The notes beneath the pieces are model-generated. The model saw only the letters and a program-made list of their open reading frames with translations, did not search any database and was not told the DNA's origin. DNA of 64,000 bases from Nemophila menziesii. Lineage: Eukaryota; Streptophyta; Magnoliopsida; Boraginales; Hydrophyllaceae. Shown one piece after another: positions 22,548 through 33,761 of the stretch. A program made the translations under genes and the position numbers. Where the stretch lies: contig JARWIR010000021.1 in the NCBI GenBank assembly GCA_029959085.1, positions 20,547,620 through 20,611,619 on the forward strand, in the 5' to 3' direction. Position 1 is the first letter of the stretch; the number at the start of each line of letters is the position of its first letter.

Positions 22548-24846
22548 GGTGGTGTTTGTTTGCACTTAATGAAGTCTGAATCTGGTTGATTAAGATATCA
22601 TGCTAATTAAGAGTGTTTGTTTTTTGAACTTTTTAAGTGCTTAATAGCACTTATTATCACTTAAGCGGTCAAATCTACAAAAGAGTCTGAACCCAAAAAG
22701 CAACCACTGAATGATTTTTTTGTCATTTTTGCCCTTAACTCTTTTATATATACATTCATACCATCGATTCATACCATTTACTAGGGTTTTTTCTACAGCG
22801 CTCTCTTGATCATTAACTGCTTCTCTTATCCGGTAAATTTTTCTCATTTTTTGTTATATGGTACAGTATTTGATCTTAGAAATTACAGATTTTGAAAACA
22901 AATATATTATATATCATACTTTTTGATTAAAGAGAAACCCCATTTCACAGCCTTCACCAAATCAGACACAGACTGTATATGTCGATTTTTCATATTATAG
23001 TATTTATTAGAATGAATTGACGGGACCTGACAAAGGACAGTATATAATATCATATTATTGTCATTAGATGTAATATTAATGCTTATTAAATATTACGAAG
23101 ATTCATCTTTTAAAATTCTATCAAATGTTAAATAGACTTTACTGTTTCATACCTTCATGATTTTAATCAATGGTCCTTTATCAATTTTTATACGATGTAT
23201 ATAACATATTTAGATAATAATTCATTGGCTACATATTTAGATCCAATTTAGATGTGCTTCTTCTAGTAAGATAAGATACATATAGAAGTATAAATAATGA
23301 AAATATATAGCTAGACATGCTTGGAATTGATTATTAATCCTTAACTGTAGCTTCTGATGTCTAAGATTTTTGCAAATTATGTAGCTTGTTAAATAGATAC
23401 TCAAACGATAATTTGCATTGAAACAGGGTACTTAAAGATCTTAAACTTCGTTGAAGCTGCTCCAAGGAGTTCAAGATTTTGTTAATTAGGTATTTTAATG
23501 TGCTTAGTTTAATTTCAATACTATACATACAATATTTGAGTTATACGAATTAAGTTGCAGTAGGGTTGCTTGTTCATACTATTCAGTTGTGAAAGTAGAT
23601 GATCTATGTAAGAGTTAATTTTATTTTCATTGTTTGAAAAAATTTGTTATCTCAAACTAAAGGTGTCTTATGGTCTTCTGGTATTTCGTTTAAGAAGTCC
23701 ATAAATAAATGAAGACCTTAATAGATGGTCACAGGGACCCAAGTTATTAAATAATTTAAAACAAAATTACATGCCTGAATAATTCACTAACACCCAGGTA
23801 GATTCAGAACAATTTACACTAAAAATGTACTAAAGATCAAAACTTTGACAGCTAAAAGGAGAAGTAAAACACACCCATTACACCATCATAGTGGAAACAT
23901 AAAACCCCACGGTTAAAATGTAAAGTACTAAAAAAATTATTACAAAAAGGTACCTTTTGAATAGTTAAAAGTCTTGGCTGAGCCCATAAAACATCAAAAT
24001 AAACAGAGCCCACTTCACACTATAACAAAGCTTTCATCTATTGTGGTTTTTAGAAGAATCCAAAGCTTCGAGAGTAAAACAAAATATATCTTTTCTAATT
24101 TTTCGTTATGGGATAGCTAATTTTTAAAGTAAGTTTAGGACTTTTGTGGTTGAGTATAGTAATTGAAGAGAAGATTCAAAGTAGAGACCTAATGATTTTT
24201 TTTTTAAAAGTGTTGTTAAAGGAGTCAAATGCACTTTTCTTTGTTTCCAAATAAAATGCACTTTTCATTTGATTAGATTACAGTGGAGAACTTAATTTAT
24301 ATTATTTAATAGATCAATAATTAATATTTTGTTTGTTTGTAATAATTTAAGTTCAATAATTTAATATATTACTGACTTTATTTTTTTCAATACGTTTACT
24401 TTTCTTTTAGTCATATAATACGTTTATTAATTTTGCATGATGTTTGTGGATTCATTTCAATATATGAAGACTTACCAGATAATGCTTTTAATACATTGCT
24501 AATGTATTTGGTCTGATTTCTGGATTTTTTCGCAACATACTCTTGATCAATACTCTTAAACGCCAATTTATTTAATAAGAAACATGACAATAAAACTTGA
24601 AAAAAAAATATAATGCTACTTACTAATACTATTTTTACTATCTTTTTTACGAGTCAATACTTTTAAAATAAGTTATATTAGTTGAGGATTAATGATCCCT
24701 CTAGGTTCAAGCTTCTTGATAGCACCAATTAAAGACACTTGTTAATCAAATTACACTCTTTCTTTTATACGTTTTAAGGAGTATTTTTAAATATAAGTTT
24801 AACGTAGCGTAATTTATTTTTTATTGTTGATACGATAATTTTAGTG
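22548..24846 (+). other. Harbinger 5' subterminal region, unit B
   Basis: About 2.3 kb from the terminal repeat to the Myb-like start codon, with no convincing frame. The first 150 bp are rich in CTTAA/TTAAG-type motifs (CACTTAATG, AAGTGCTTAATAGCACTTA), possible transposase-binding repeats. It lacks an 87-bp block found at 55696-55782 in the unit E copy. Confidence 0.5.
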
Positions 24847-25874
24847 ATGGCAGGTTCCGAGGTACCTAAACGAGTGAAGTGGAATGAGACAGCCATCAAA
24901 TGCTTCTTAGAAACATGCATTCAAGAGGTTTCTACCCATGGTAGAAAAGGAAGTAGTCTTCACGCTGAATCGTGGATTTGAGTGAAAAACGCATTATATG
25001 AAAACTTAAAATTTGAGGTGAATCAAAAACAAATGAAAAACGAGTACGATTATTTGAAGGGAAAGTTTGGTGCTTGGTTGTACTTGACTAAGAAGACCGG
25101 GAATCCTTATAATCCCTCAACGAACACCTTCAACTTGACAGGAGTGGGAGGAATTCTTTAAGGTGTGGTGTTCTCTCCCTTTATGAAACGAGTTGTTTTT
25201 CATTTTCCTCTTTCATACACTTACATTTTTGGTTAATGATTTTTATTTTTACGTAGGGTCACCCACATGGTAGGAGTTTGAAAACTTACCCACTCCCTTT
25301 CCCCAACCTCTGTACGTCTCTATTTGAGGGCGTTGCTGCCACAGGGGATCTTCAGTGGGACCCAAGCTTTAAGACTCCAAGGCCTAATTCTTCATCCTCT
25401 TCTTTCACTTCTACATGTCGAGAACTTCTTCATATTGAAGATAGTTCAGCTACTAGTCGAGAGGGTGGATATCAAGATCACTTCATGCCTAATTCTTTCC
25501 ATGCATCTGGTTCTCAACATGCTACCAATCCACCGGGTGATAAAGAAGCATCACAATCTCCTAAATTCAATACCAATGAAGAAAGGCCTACAAAAAAGTC
25601 CAAATCCTCTGATAAGATGTCAAAACTAGAAGACCAAATGTCAAGTGCATTAGAAGCCATCACTAGAAGCAATAATGGACCTTCGTTCGAAGAGTGTGTC
25701 GAGAAGCTTGATGGACTTGGAATGAATAAGACCGATACTTTGTATGTGGCTGCTGAATGGATATTTGGTGAGGAGACAAAATATAGGAAGGTATGGATGG
25801 CACTACCTCCGGAAAATGTTGAACATTTGAAACAGTGGATTGTTACGGTTGGGAAGAAGTTAGGATATTATTAG
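24847..25874 (+). pseudogene. Harbinger Myb/SANT-like protein gene, unit B
   Basis: Exon 1 is 24847-25162 with ATG and donor AAG|GTGTGG; exon 2 is 25257-25874 after acceptor TACGTAG, phase 0. Exon 1 encodes a trihelix-like Myb domain: RVKWNETAIKCFLE, QKQMKNEYDYLKGKFGAWL. Exon 2 gives a Ser-rich, basic linker (RPTKKSKSS) and a C-terminal MALPPENVEHLKQWI. PIF/Harbinger elements carry such a protein as an accessory DNA-binding factor acting with the transposase. Two lesions: a TGA in exon 1 (ESWI-stop-VKNAL) and, only in this copy, a 5-bp deletion just before EEWEEFF that shifts the frame. The 198-codon exon 2 is fully open. Confidence 0.9.
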
Positions 25875-26198
25875 AATGTTTGCTTAATTTAGATGATATT
25901 TAATTATGTTGGATGCTTATTGATTAGTATTATTTAGTGGTTTGCGTTTTCGATTATAATAGATTAGTTTATTAGAATGTTTGCTTAATTTTGTTGGTAT
26001 TGAATAATGTTGGATGCTTATTGATTAGTATTATTTAATAGATTGCGTTTTGAATTATGTTAAATGTTATTAATTGTATTTTGGATGATGTTGTGTAGCA
26101 TATTTTAGGCATAATTTTACTAAACTTTACCTTGATCTATTATTTATATAAAATTGATGCGAATTAACTTAAACCATACTATTTATCACAGGTTACAC

Positions 26199-27541
26199 AT
26201 GGATGCAAATGAACAGATTGTGGTATTGATAATGGTCTACTTGTATATTTGTCGTGTTCGATCAAGTTCTCATAAGAGAAAAAGAGATAATACATCGGCT
26301 ATGACCGGCCGTGAATACACTTTAGAGCTACTTGAAGGAACAAATCAACAATGCAAAGATTTGTTGCGCATGTCACGCGATGCATATAGACAATTATGTG
26401 CGCATTTTAGGATGAAAGGGTGGTTGAATGACAGTAGACATGTTTCGGTAGAAGAAAAGATGGCCATATTTCTATTGATCATAGGACATAATGAACGGTA
26501 TGTAGTCGTGAAGCGTAGGTTTCAACATTCATTGGAAACAATTCATAAGTATTTTCACGAAGTATTAGATGCAATGATGGAGTTTTCTAAGGAGGTTATA
26601 GTGCCAACATCATTCAATCCAAATCCCGATATTCCCGAAAATAACGCTAGAATACGAAAAGTTTTTAAGGTTCGTGTAAATATATTAAATTATTATTTTG
26701 ATACTTCTATGTATTTATATAATTGTCTTAACTTTGTGAATTTATATTTCCTCTAGGGAGCTGTTGGAGCACTAGATGGAACCTTGATATCTGCTGTTGA
26801 TCCACTTAATAAACAAACAATGTACAGAGGAAGAGGAAAGGGTGATTTTTACCAAAATGTTTTAGCAATATGCGATTTTAACATGATTTTTACTTTCGTT
26901 ATAGCCGGTTGGGAAGGGGTAGCACATGATTCTAGGATCCTGACAGAGGCGTAGCTGACCCGAATACAAACTTTCCAATACCTCCTCCAGGTCTTATTTA
27001 ATTTAAAGATACTATAGTAATTTTTTTAATAATTTTCAGTAATGTTTAATACGTTAATATGTGTGTAGACAAGTTCAATCTTTGTGATGCTGCGTATTCC
27101 CATACCCGAGGATTTATGGCGCCATACCGTAGTGTGAGATATTGGTTGGGAGATTATCGGCGCCGGCATGCAATCAACAAGGAGGAAAAGTTCAACCATG
27201 CACATGCCAAACTCCGAAATGTAATCGAATGTGCTTTTGGTGTTTTAAAAGCACGTTTTCCAATTTTGAAGAGAATGGCTCCTTTTTCTCTAGAAGTTCA
27301 GAGGGACATAGTTATTGCATGCTTCGCGGTTCATAACTTTATACGAAAGACGTGCCTAAGTGATAATTTTTTTGCTGAATATGATCAACCAGACATGGTA
27401 TTTTCCAATGGGAATGCACAAGACGATAATGAAACGAAGTTGGAGAACGAACAAGGTAGAGCACGTGGGAGTGTAGAAGATCAACAATTTATGACAAATT
27501 TGCGAGAAGAAATTTCTACCCAACTGATGGAGAATAATTAG
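26199..27541 (+). pseudogene. Harbinger DDE transposase, unit B
   Basis: Exons 26199-26669 (ATG after an in-frame acceptor), 26757-26990 and 27069-27541. Exon 1 has the helical N-terminal region (CKDLLRMSRDAYRQLCAHFR). Exon 2 has GAVGALDGT (first catalytic Asp), YRGRGKG and GWEGVAHDSR. Exon 3 has NLCDAAYSHTRGFMAP (second Asp), EKFNHAHAKLRNVIECAFG (Glu) and ACFAVHNFIRK. This is the DDE_Tnp_4 pattern of PIF/Harbinger transposases, which cut and paste the element. A one-base loss near 26950 (GAG GCG TAG CTG) gives a stop and shifts the frame before DPNTNFPIPPP; unit E has the same lesion. Otherwise all three catalytic residues remain. Confidence 0.95.
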
Positions 27542-27767
27542 AGAGTGTTTTCGTTGACTTGTTTTTATTCATGTTTTTTTATTAGTTAGTAAACTTAAAT
27601 TAAATTTGTCAGTTTTTTAACAAGTTTTTGAATAACTAGTCACTTTTTTGTGAAAATAATGGTTAAGACGTCATTGATTCTCATTTATATCACTCTAGTG
27701 ACCAAAATATTTATAATCTTCTTACAATAATAAAGATACCCATTTAAAATTTTAAAATCAGTTTCAC

Positions 27768-27829
27768 CATGATCATTTTTCAGTTATCTGACATTTGACA
27801 TGATCATTTTTCAGTTATCTGACATTTGA
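27768..27829. repeat. 31-bp direct repeat near Harbinger 3' end, unit B
   Basis: CATGATCATTTTTCAGTTAT followed by CTGACATTTGA occurs twice back to back (27768-27798, 27799-27829). Subterminal repeats of this kind can bind transposase. The unit E copy has the same pair near 59867-59928. Confidence 0.85.
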
Positions 27830-28499
27830 ATTTGTATTCAGTATTTAGATCAGTATTAATAAACAAACAGTTTACTACTTAATAATTCAGAGGGTCAAAA
27901 CAGACAAAATGGTATATTCAGATAATGTATTCAGACGACTTTCCAAACAGCTTAACTGATTCAGCATTCAGTATTCAGCACTTATTACAGAAAAAACAAA
28001 CGGCACCTAATATTTTTAGTTGGAAAACATCTTCCTATATAACTCGGTCCATTAGAAGTTATTTTGTTATCGAAAGGTTTTTAACCACACTAACCATATC
28101 TGATTTGGATATGAAACAAGTTAAGTTTGCTACCAACCTCGTCAATGATTGAACTTGGTTTATTGTTTGAGGTTAATTATGTTGAGGATCACTAGTATCT
28201 TGTTAGAATTACCCTTGACTCTCAATTGATAAACATGAATCTTTAAAATTTTCCAAAAGTTACCCTGGAGATGCACTTATCCGTCCTGAGTCAAGTCCCA
28301 CACTTCTCATCACGACAAATGACTCGATTAAATCAGGTAGGTGATCAACGAGCACATTAAACATATTTTTAATGAAAGTTTTCTCGTTAAGCATGATCTA
28401 TGTCTCAAAGATTCGGTAAACAATTTGTTGATATGTTGAATCAACATTCTTTATTTTAATGACAAAACTTTGTAGGATTAAAGATCTTTCTTTGCTATA

Positions 28500-29085
28500 A
28501 AGGCGGTATTTTACCCGTCCTCCTCGGCATCATATTTTAATTGTAGCTTTTGACATATACATGAAGGGTAATGAAGGATGACCAAACATTGATTTTATGA
28601 TCTTGTTTTGTCTTTAAGAGGAGAAAGTTGTCCTTTCAGCACAATCGATTAAGGTTAGGACAAACTAAAAAATTCCTCCATGAGCTATTTTGTATGCTCA
28701 ACGAGTATAGAGTTGGCGCTCCATCATGGATAGTGGGCATCCCAAATGTTGTGGGATTTTAATATTTGGGTTACCTCTTCCCGGATGACAATTTTATTTT
28801 CGTCCAACAAGTTCCTATTATATTGAGTGACGCGGTTGATGTCTAGATCGATAGTGTTCGCCATTATTTGCTTCGACCAGGAGGAGGTCATCTTGGAGAG
28901 AGTTTCGAAAATGTTTAAATAAGTATCGTGAACGAAAAGTGAGACAAATGCTGTTATCGAATCTTGTAGAGAACTATCAAACCCTCGTATTGAATCAACT
29001 AGTATTATGTCATATTTCTCTAAAGTATTTTGACCTCTTCAGCCCGACCAAGCTTGGTAGAATTTTCTTCTACATGTGACAAAAT
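28500..29085 (-). pseudogene. Unidentified minus-strand coding relic, unit B (3' of Harbinger)
   Basis: Counterpart of 13990-14556 in unit A. Here a single-base loss (AAGTATTTTGACC against AAGTATTTTTGACC) shifts the frame of the 119-codon block, and the second block is also changed. Family not recognised. The Harbinger separates it from the counterpart of the MVKSYLARNN block near 21700-21890. Confidence 0.45.
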
Positions 29086-29691
29086 TTTAATTCTTTACTT
29101 AATAGTATATATTTTTTCAATCTCTTTGTTCTAGAAAAAGGAAGGGTGTATTTCTAGGTTAAACATGCTAAATGAAAATTCTCACTCTGTAATGTTTCAC
29201 TTGGACTAGTAAATATAAGATTTTTCTCCTTGAGAAAGCACTATGAATACAAGTATGAGTGAGTAAGGAATATAAGATTTTATTTTTTATTTCTATTAGA
29301 AATTTTTTATGATCATTTTAGCTAGGTGTGACTTGCCTGACGTAACTGCTAACTTGGCCAAAGGTGGTGGATATAGTTTAATTCACAACATATCCAAAAT
29401 AAATAATCATATAAAGAAATTAAATCTAAATTTTTTTGATTATAAATATTATTTCAGATTAAATTAATCAATACATATTAATAAGTAATATACCCAATGT
29501 TGGACCATATGATCAAACCATATTGTTTTCTTCCTTCTCACATATAAAGAAAATATAGGCTGATGTGTCCTAAAATATTCGCCTTAACCCCATCAAATAT
29601 TTAAATAATATTTTTATTTAAAAAACCAATATTAATATTATCTAAATACATACATATCTCTTTATCATTAGCATCTCTATCAAACCCTAAT

Positions 29692-29700
29692 TTCTCTCAC
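29692..29700 (+). promoter_or_regulatory. Telo-box AAACCCTAA, unit B
   Basis: Same motif and setting as in unit A, about 780 bp upstream of the pre-SET exon. Confidence 0.4.
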
Positions 29701-30477
29701 GGGCCACTATTTTCTTTTACTATCTCTAACCTCTAACATATTCAACAATCTCATCTTCTCTCGTAGTATTTTATTTTTTAAATATGTTACATTCATCCTA
29801 TTTTTTACAATCTCATCATCTTCCTACCTTCAATATCATGTTTTACCAATTACGAATCCATATCTCCATTCTACTAACAAAATGTAATCATTGCATCTCC
29901 TCTCAGATTGGTGTTCATGACATTTCATGTAAGTATTTGTTGACATACTTAATTTTTAAAATAATTTTAATTTCTTCTTCAGTGATCTTTGTAAAAAATA
30001 TTTATTTTTTACCAAAATTTGTACCTAACAATTCTTTTATATATTATAAGCTCCTTCATTTAAAATCTGAAATTCATAAGATGATTTTTAAGTATATATT
30101 CGGAAGTTATGTAGATTTTAATTTTTTCAAACATGTTTTAAAAAATTATAATAAGACTAATCGAGACTCAGTCATCTTGTTGCTTAAGTTGTAACTCTTT
30201 CTAATGCTAAAAATTGCACAATGTAATGTATGTTCAATTTTTGGGTCAAAATATTTTGTTTTAATTAGATAAACTTGAATTATAACAGTACAAATGAAAA
30301 ACTGTATAAGAAAAGAAACTAACCAATATAGAAAATAAAACAAATAAAAAGAAAACACTATAAGAAAGAACCAATGAATTTATCTTATGTCACATTTTTT
30401 GTAGAGTTTTGATAGGAATAAGACAATTTTGTGCAAAGATTTATCATTTTCATTTATCATATAACAGGTTATTGACA

Positions 30478-31383
30478 TAGAAAGGACAACAAAGAGTTGT
30501 TATCTCACTCGTAAATGAAGTAAATAGTGACTCTCCACCTTCGTTTCATTACATACCTCAAAACGCACTATTTCAAAACGCGTATGTAAGTTACTCTTTA
30601 GCTCGTATAGGAGATAATAACTGTTGCTCAGCTTGTTCTGGTGATTGTTTATCACTTTCAACACCTTGTGCTTGTGCACATGAAATGGGGGGGAGATTTC
30701 GCGTAGACACCTGAAGGACTTGTAAAGGAGGAGTTTCTTAAGTAGTGTATCTCAAGGAACCGTGACCCTGAAAAACATTGCAAATTCTTTTGTAAAGTAT
30801 GCCCACTCAAAAGGTCAAAAACCGAGGATTCTATCGAACCTTGTAAATATCATTTAGTTAGGAAGTTTATAAATGAATGTTGGTTAAAATATGGTTGTAA
30901 TAAACAATGTGGTAATCGCGTTGTGCAACGTGGAATTACCCAGAAGTTACAGGTAATATGTACATTTTGTTGTAACTATACTATTCTCTAACTAATTTAC
31001 TAATTTTATTATGTTTGTGTGTTTCATTTCAGGTGTTTATGACATCTGGAGGAAAAGGATGGTGGCTAGTAATCAAGCCACCACCAAGTCGATCTGCAGG
31101 TCACCAACTAGGCCTAGTCGCAATAATATATGAGCCAATTAATCAAGCCACAGCCTACGCCCATCTGAATGGTCATGCATATCATTTAAACAATGCTACT
31201 AGGACTAAGAAGGATCACATAAGGATGATGTTTGCCAAACACAAACGAATAAACATTCGTGCCAGCAAAGCTCAAGCCAATTGTAACACTACCAATGGCC
31301 CAGTCAACCATTTCTCTTTCTTCCTTGGTTCAAACCATCATCGTACTCCTTCTGTCTACAACACTATGAATTCGGCTAGATAA
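30478..31383 (+). pseudogene. SUVR-like pre-SET fragment fused to unrelated sequence, unit B
   Basis: Exon 1 is 30478-30952 and exon 2 starts at 31033. The first part keeps the ancestral YIPQNALFQNAYVSYSLARI that is rearranged in units A and D. A small deletion at 30489 (GACATAGAAAGG), a frameshift at the G-run near 30687 (ATGGGGGGGAGA) and a TAG near 30742 break the pre-SET part. Exon 2 reads VFMTSGGKGWWLVIKPPPSR and stays open for 117 codons through unrelated sequence (HQLGLVAIIYEPINQATAYA, then NHFSFFLGSNHHRTPSVYN) to TAA at 31381-31383. The SET domain is absent. The tail beyond GKGWWL is not recognised. Confidence 0.85.
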
Positions 31384-33745
31384 ATGGTGATGTAAATAGG
31401 TCTCCACCCTTAATATGTACTTGTCCTCAACTATATATAAGATCTGATTACTTAAAAGGTATTAGAATGGAATATGGTATGCATGTAATATGATAAAATA
31501 AACACAAATAATATTAACGCATCAAACTATAAATTATAAGAATAGCTTATTCAAGAGTCTTTAAAATTATGGTTAAATTTTATGTTGTATAAGAGTACCA
31601 TTTTCTTACACTAAGTTAGACACCATGATTCTTCTTATTTAGCATTCTTTGTTTGTCTGAACTTAAGTTACTTTCTATTGTAAAGGGACATTATTTAAGC
31701 CATCCATTTAATTCATGAAAACATATCAAAATATTTTAAATGTATCCCAATTTATATATATTGTGTTGGGTGAAATCGTTCCTTACTTAACTATGGGTCC
31801 CTAACTAGTAATGCATGCTATAAGAAATGACTAATAAATATGTTGAGAGTTAATATATGGACAACAATTGAACAAAAAAAATATGAATTACAATCATAAA
31901 TATATTACTCCATTCTTTCTAATAAAAAAAGATTAAGATTTTACTTTTTAAAAACGTAAGAGTTTTTTGAGTCGAAGTAAAGCAAAAATGTAAGTGTTTT
32001 CCGAGTTAAAGTAAAGCAAAACCACATCTCTATAAAAATCAACAAAAACAATTAAACACTTTTATAAACAAACCAATAACAATTTTTTGATAAAATAGTA
32101 GAAAGAAAAATATAATACGTATAATTAATGTACAAAATCAACTTAATACGAATCAGCGTCCTTGTTCATGACTGGAGGCTCGATCTATTTATATGTTTTT
32201 TAAGATACAAGAATAAAAGAAGAAACTTGCGCATTTAATTTCAAACTTACTGATATATCTCTCGTTAATTCTCAATTTGGTTTCCCTAATGATACTCTTT
32301 GTATATGACACGTCTTTTTATATTTCATTTTGATACTATCACTCTCGACTCTTAATTGGTCTCATGTTAGTGCTAAAATACGTGTCTTTTTGACTAATAA
32401 ATCTTTATACAATTAATAATTATTCTTAAAAAAAAATTTTACTTTTTTTTCAAACATATCATATCTCTTATATAACGATGAAAAAAATTTCTACAAGAGT
32501 TCCATTCTCGACGAAAGAGAAAATCCTTATTTGAGTCGCAAATTATTTGTTGGGACATAGTTTAGGCGTTTAACTAGATTTTTTTATTAACTTAAACTTT
32601 TAGTCAACCAATTATTGAATTTAATATTCAAACTTTGTTTATTTACATTATCAAACAAGTATTTTCAAAACCAACTAAAATTGTTGAACTTATTATTTTA
32701 TAGTAAAGAAACAGAGTCTATGAAATATGGATATGATGAATTATGTATTATGAAGGATTAAGTGATATACTAATGGAAAAAAAGACCAAAACAATTCAAT
32801 GATATTCTGAGTAATATTAAATATTTGATGAAAATATATTTTATACATATAGATATTAGTTTATTGTATTTAATAATAGATTTTTTTATTGAAGCTGGGA
32901 TTGTTTGTTTGTAAATATCTACATAATTCTGTACTCTCTTTAATAATCATTTATTATTTTGCTACTTAATTAATGACCCAATACATTTACCCAATGAAAA
33001 GATATTTTATAACTATTTCATTTAATTAAAGTTAAATATAATATTGTAGTAGTGCGAATTCCAAAGAAAATAAAATAAAGAAAGTACCTAGTGAGTGTTA
33101 AAAGTATAACAAAGACTTTCTTCATATCCACAATCTTTTGTAAATGCAAAATCGGCATGTGTATAATATTGATTAGAATAAAATTTTATATCTTTAAATA
33201 TATATATATATATATAGTATAAGATATATTATATGAAGAAAAAAAAGAATTGAAGCTTTTTTTTTAAAGATTCAATTTAATTGTTATGAACAACTATCTG
33301 ATATGCTAGATAAAAATATACACTTTGCATAAGAGCCAGATCGCGACTTAACAAACATAATACGAAGAGAGTTAAAAGAGGAAATTTAGATAATGGTTAT
33401 AGTTGGTGATCCTTTAAATGTGTGAATTTCAAGAAAAGATATTATGTGTGGGTTTAAATCTGGAAAATATTAGTTTTGGGGTTGGTTGCAATATACTATG
33501 TAATTTATATGGATATAAAAAATTTACTTGAACCCAAACAAAGCTTAAACAGTTTTAAAATAGCCCAAACTGGAAAAATATATACTTATCTAACATTCTT
33601 CTAACCCAAGCCTATATTTGTAAAACCTAACTAAATTTTTATTTAGTTGCTCGGGTTTAACACAAACAACTTGTCACTATTCATATATTGCTCATTTTTG
33701 AAAATTTATTATAACTAAAATATAAAATTAAAGGGTATTATTAAA
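31384..33745. other. Unit B right part, non-coding
   Basis: Homologous to 16857-19208. Contains the 19-nt AT run at 33198-33216. No gene recognised. Confidence 0.5.
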
Positions 33746-33761
33746 TATAGTTTAAGAGTTT

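Larger units (their letters stand above)
22548..28007 (+). mobile_element. PIF/Harbinger DNA transposon, unit B
   Basis: The 5,460-bp element starts GGTGGTGTTTGTTTGC and ends AAACAAACGGCACC, terminal inverted repeats of about 14 bp. It is flanked by TAA on both sides (22545-22547 and 28008-28010), the 3-bp target duplication typical of the superfamily. Unit C keeps the empty site with a single TAA (37084-37086). Inside are the two standard genes, a Myb/SANT-like protein (24847-25874) and a DDE transposase (26199-27541), both plus strand and both damaged. Element boundaries are well supported by comparison of the units. Confidence 0.95.
19209..33745. repeat. Array unit B (about 9.07 kb plus Harbinger)
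   Basis: Restarts at TATAGTTTAAGAGTTT and parallels unit A throughout, lacking the 363-bp block. A Harbinger element with its TAA duplication (22545-28010) interrupts the minus-strand relic. Without it the unit is about 9,074 bp. It is nearly identical to unit E. Confidence 0.92.

Noticed and set aside
24595..24620. Poly-A-like runs as evidence of retroposition
   Set aside because: The whole window is AT-rich and short A-runs are everywhere; none marks the end of a processed copy.
25324..25629. 101-codon plus-strand frame inside the Myb-like exon
   Set aside because: Out-of-frame shadow of exon 2, whose own frame gives the expected Harbinger protein.
27142..27336. 64-codon frame inside the transposase exon 3
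   Set aside because: Shadow of the DDE transposase frame.
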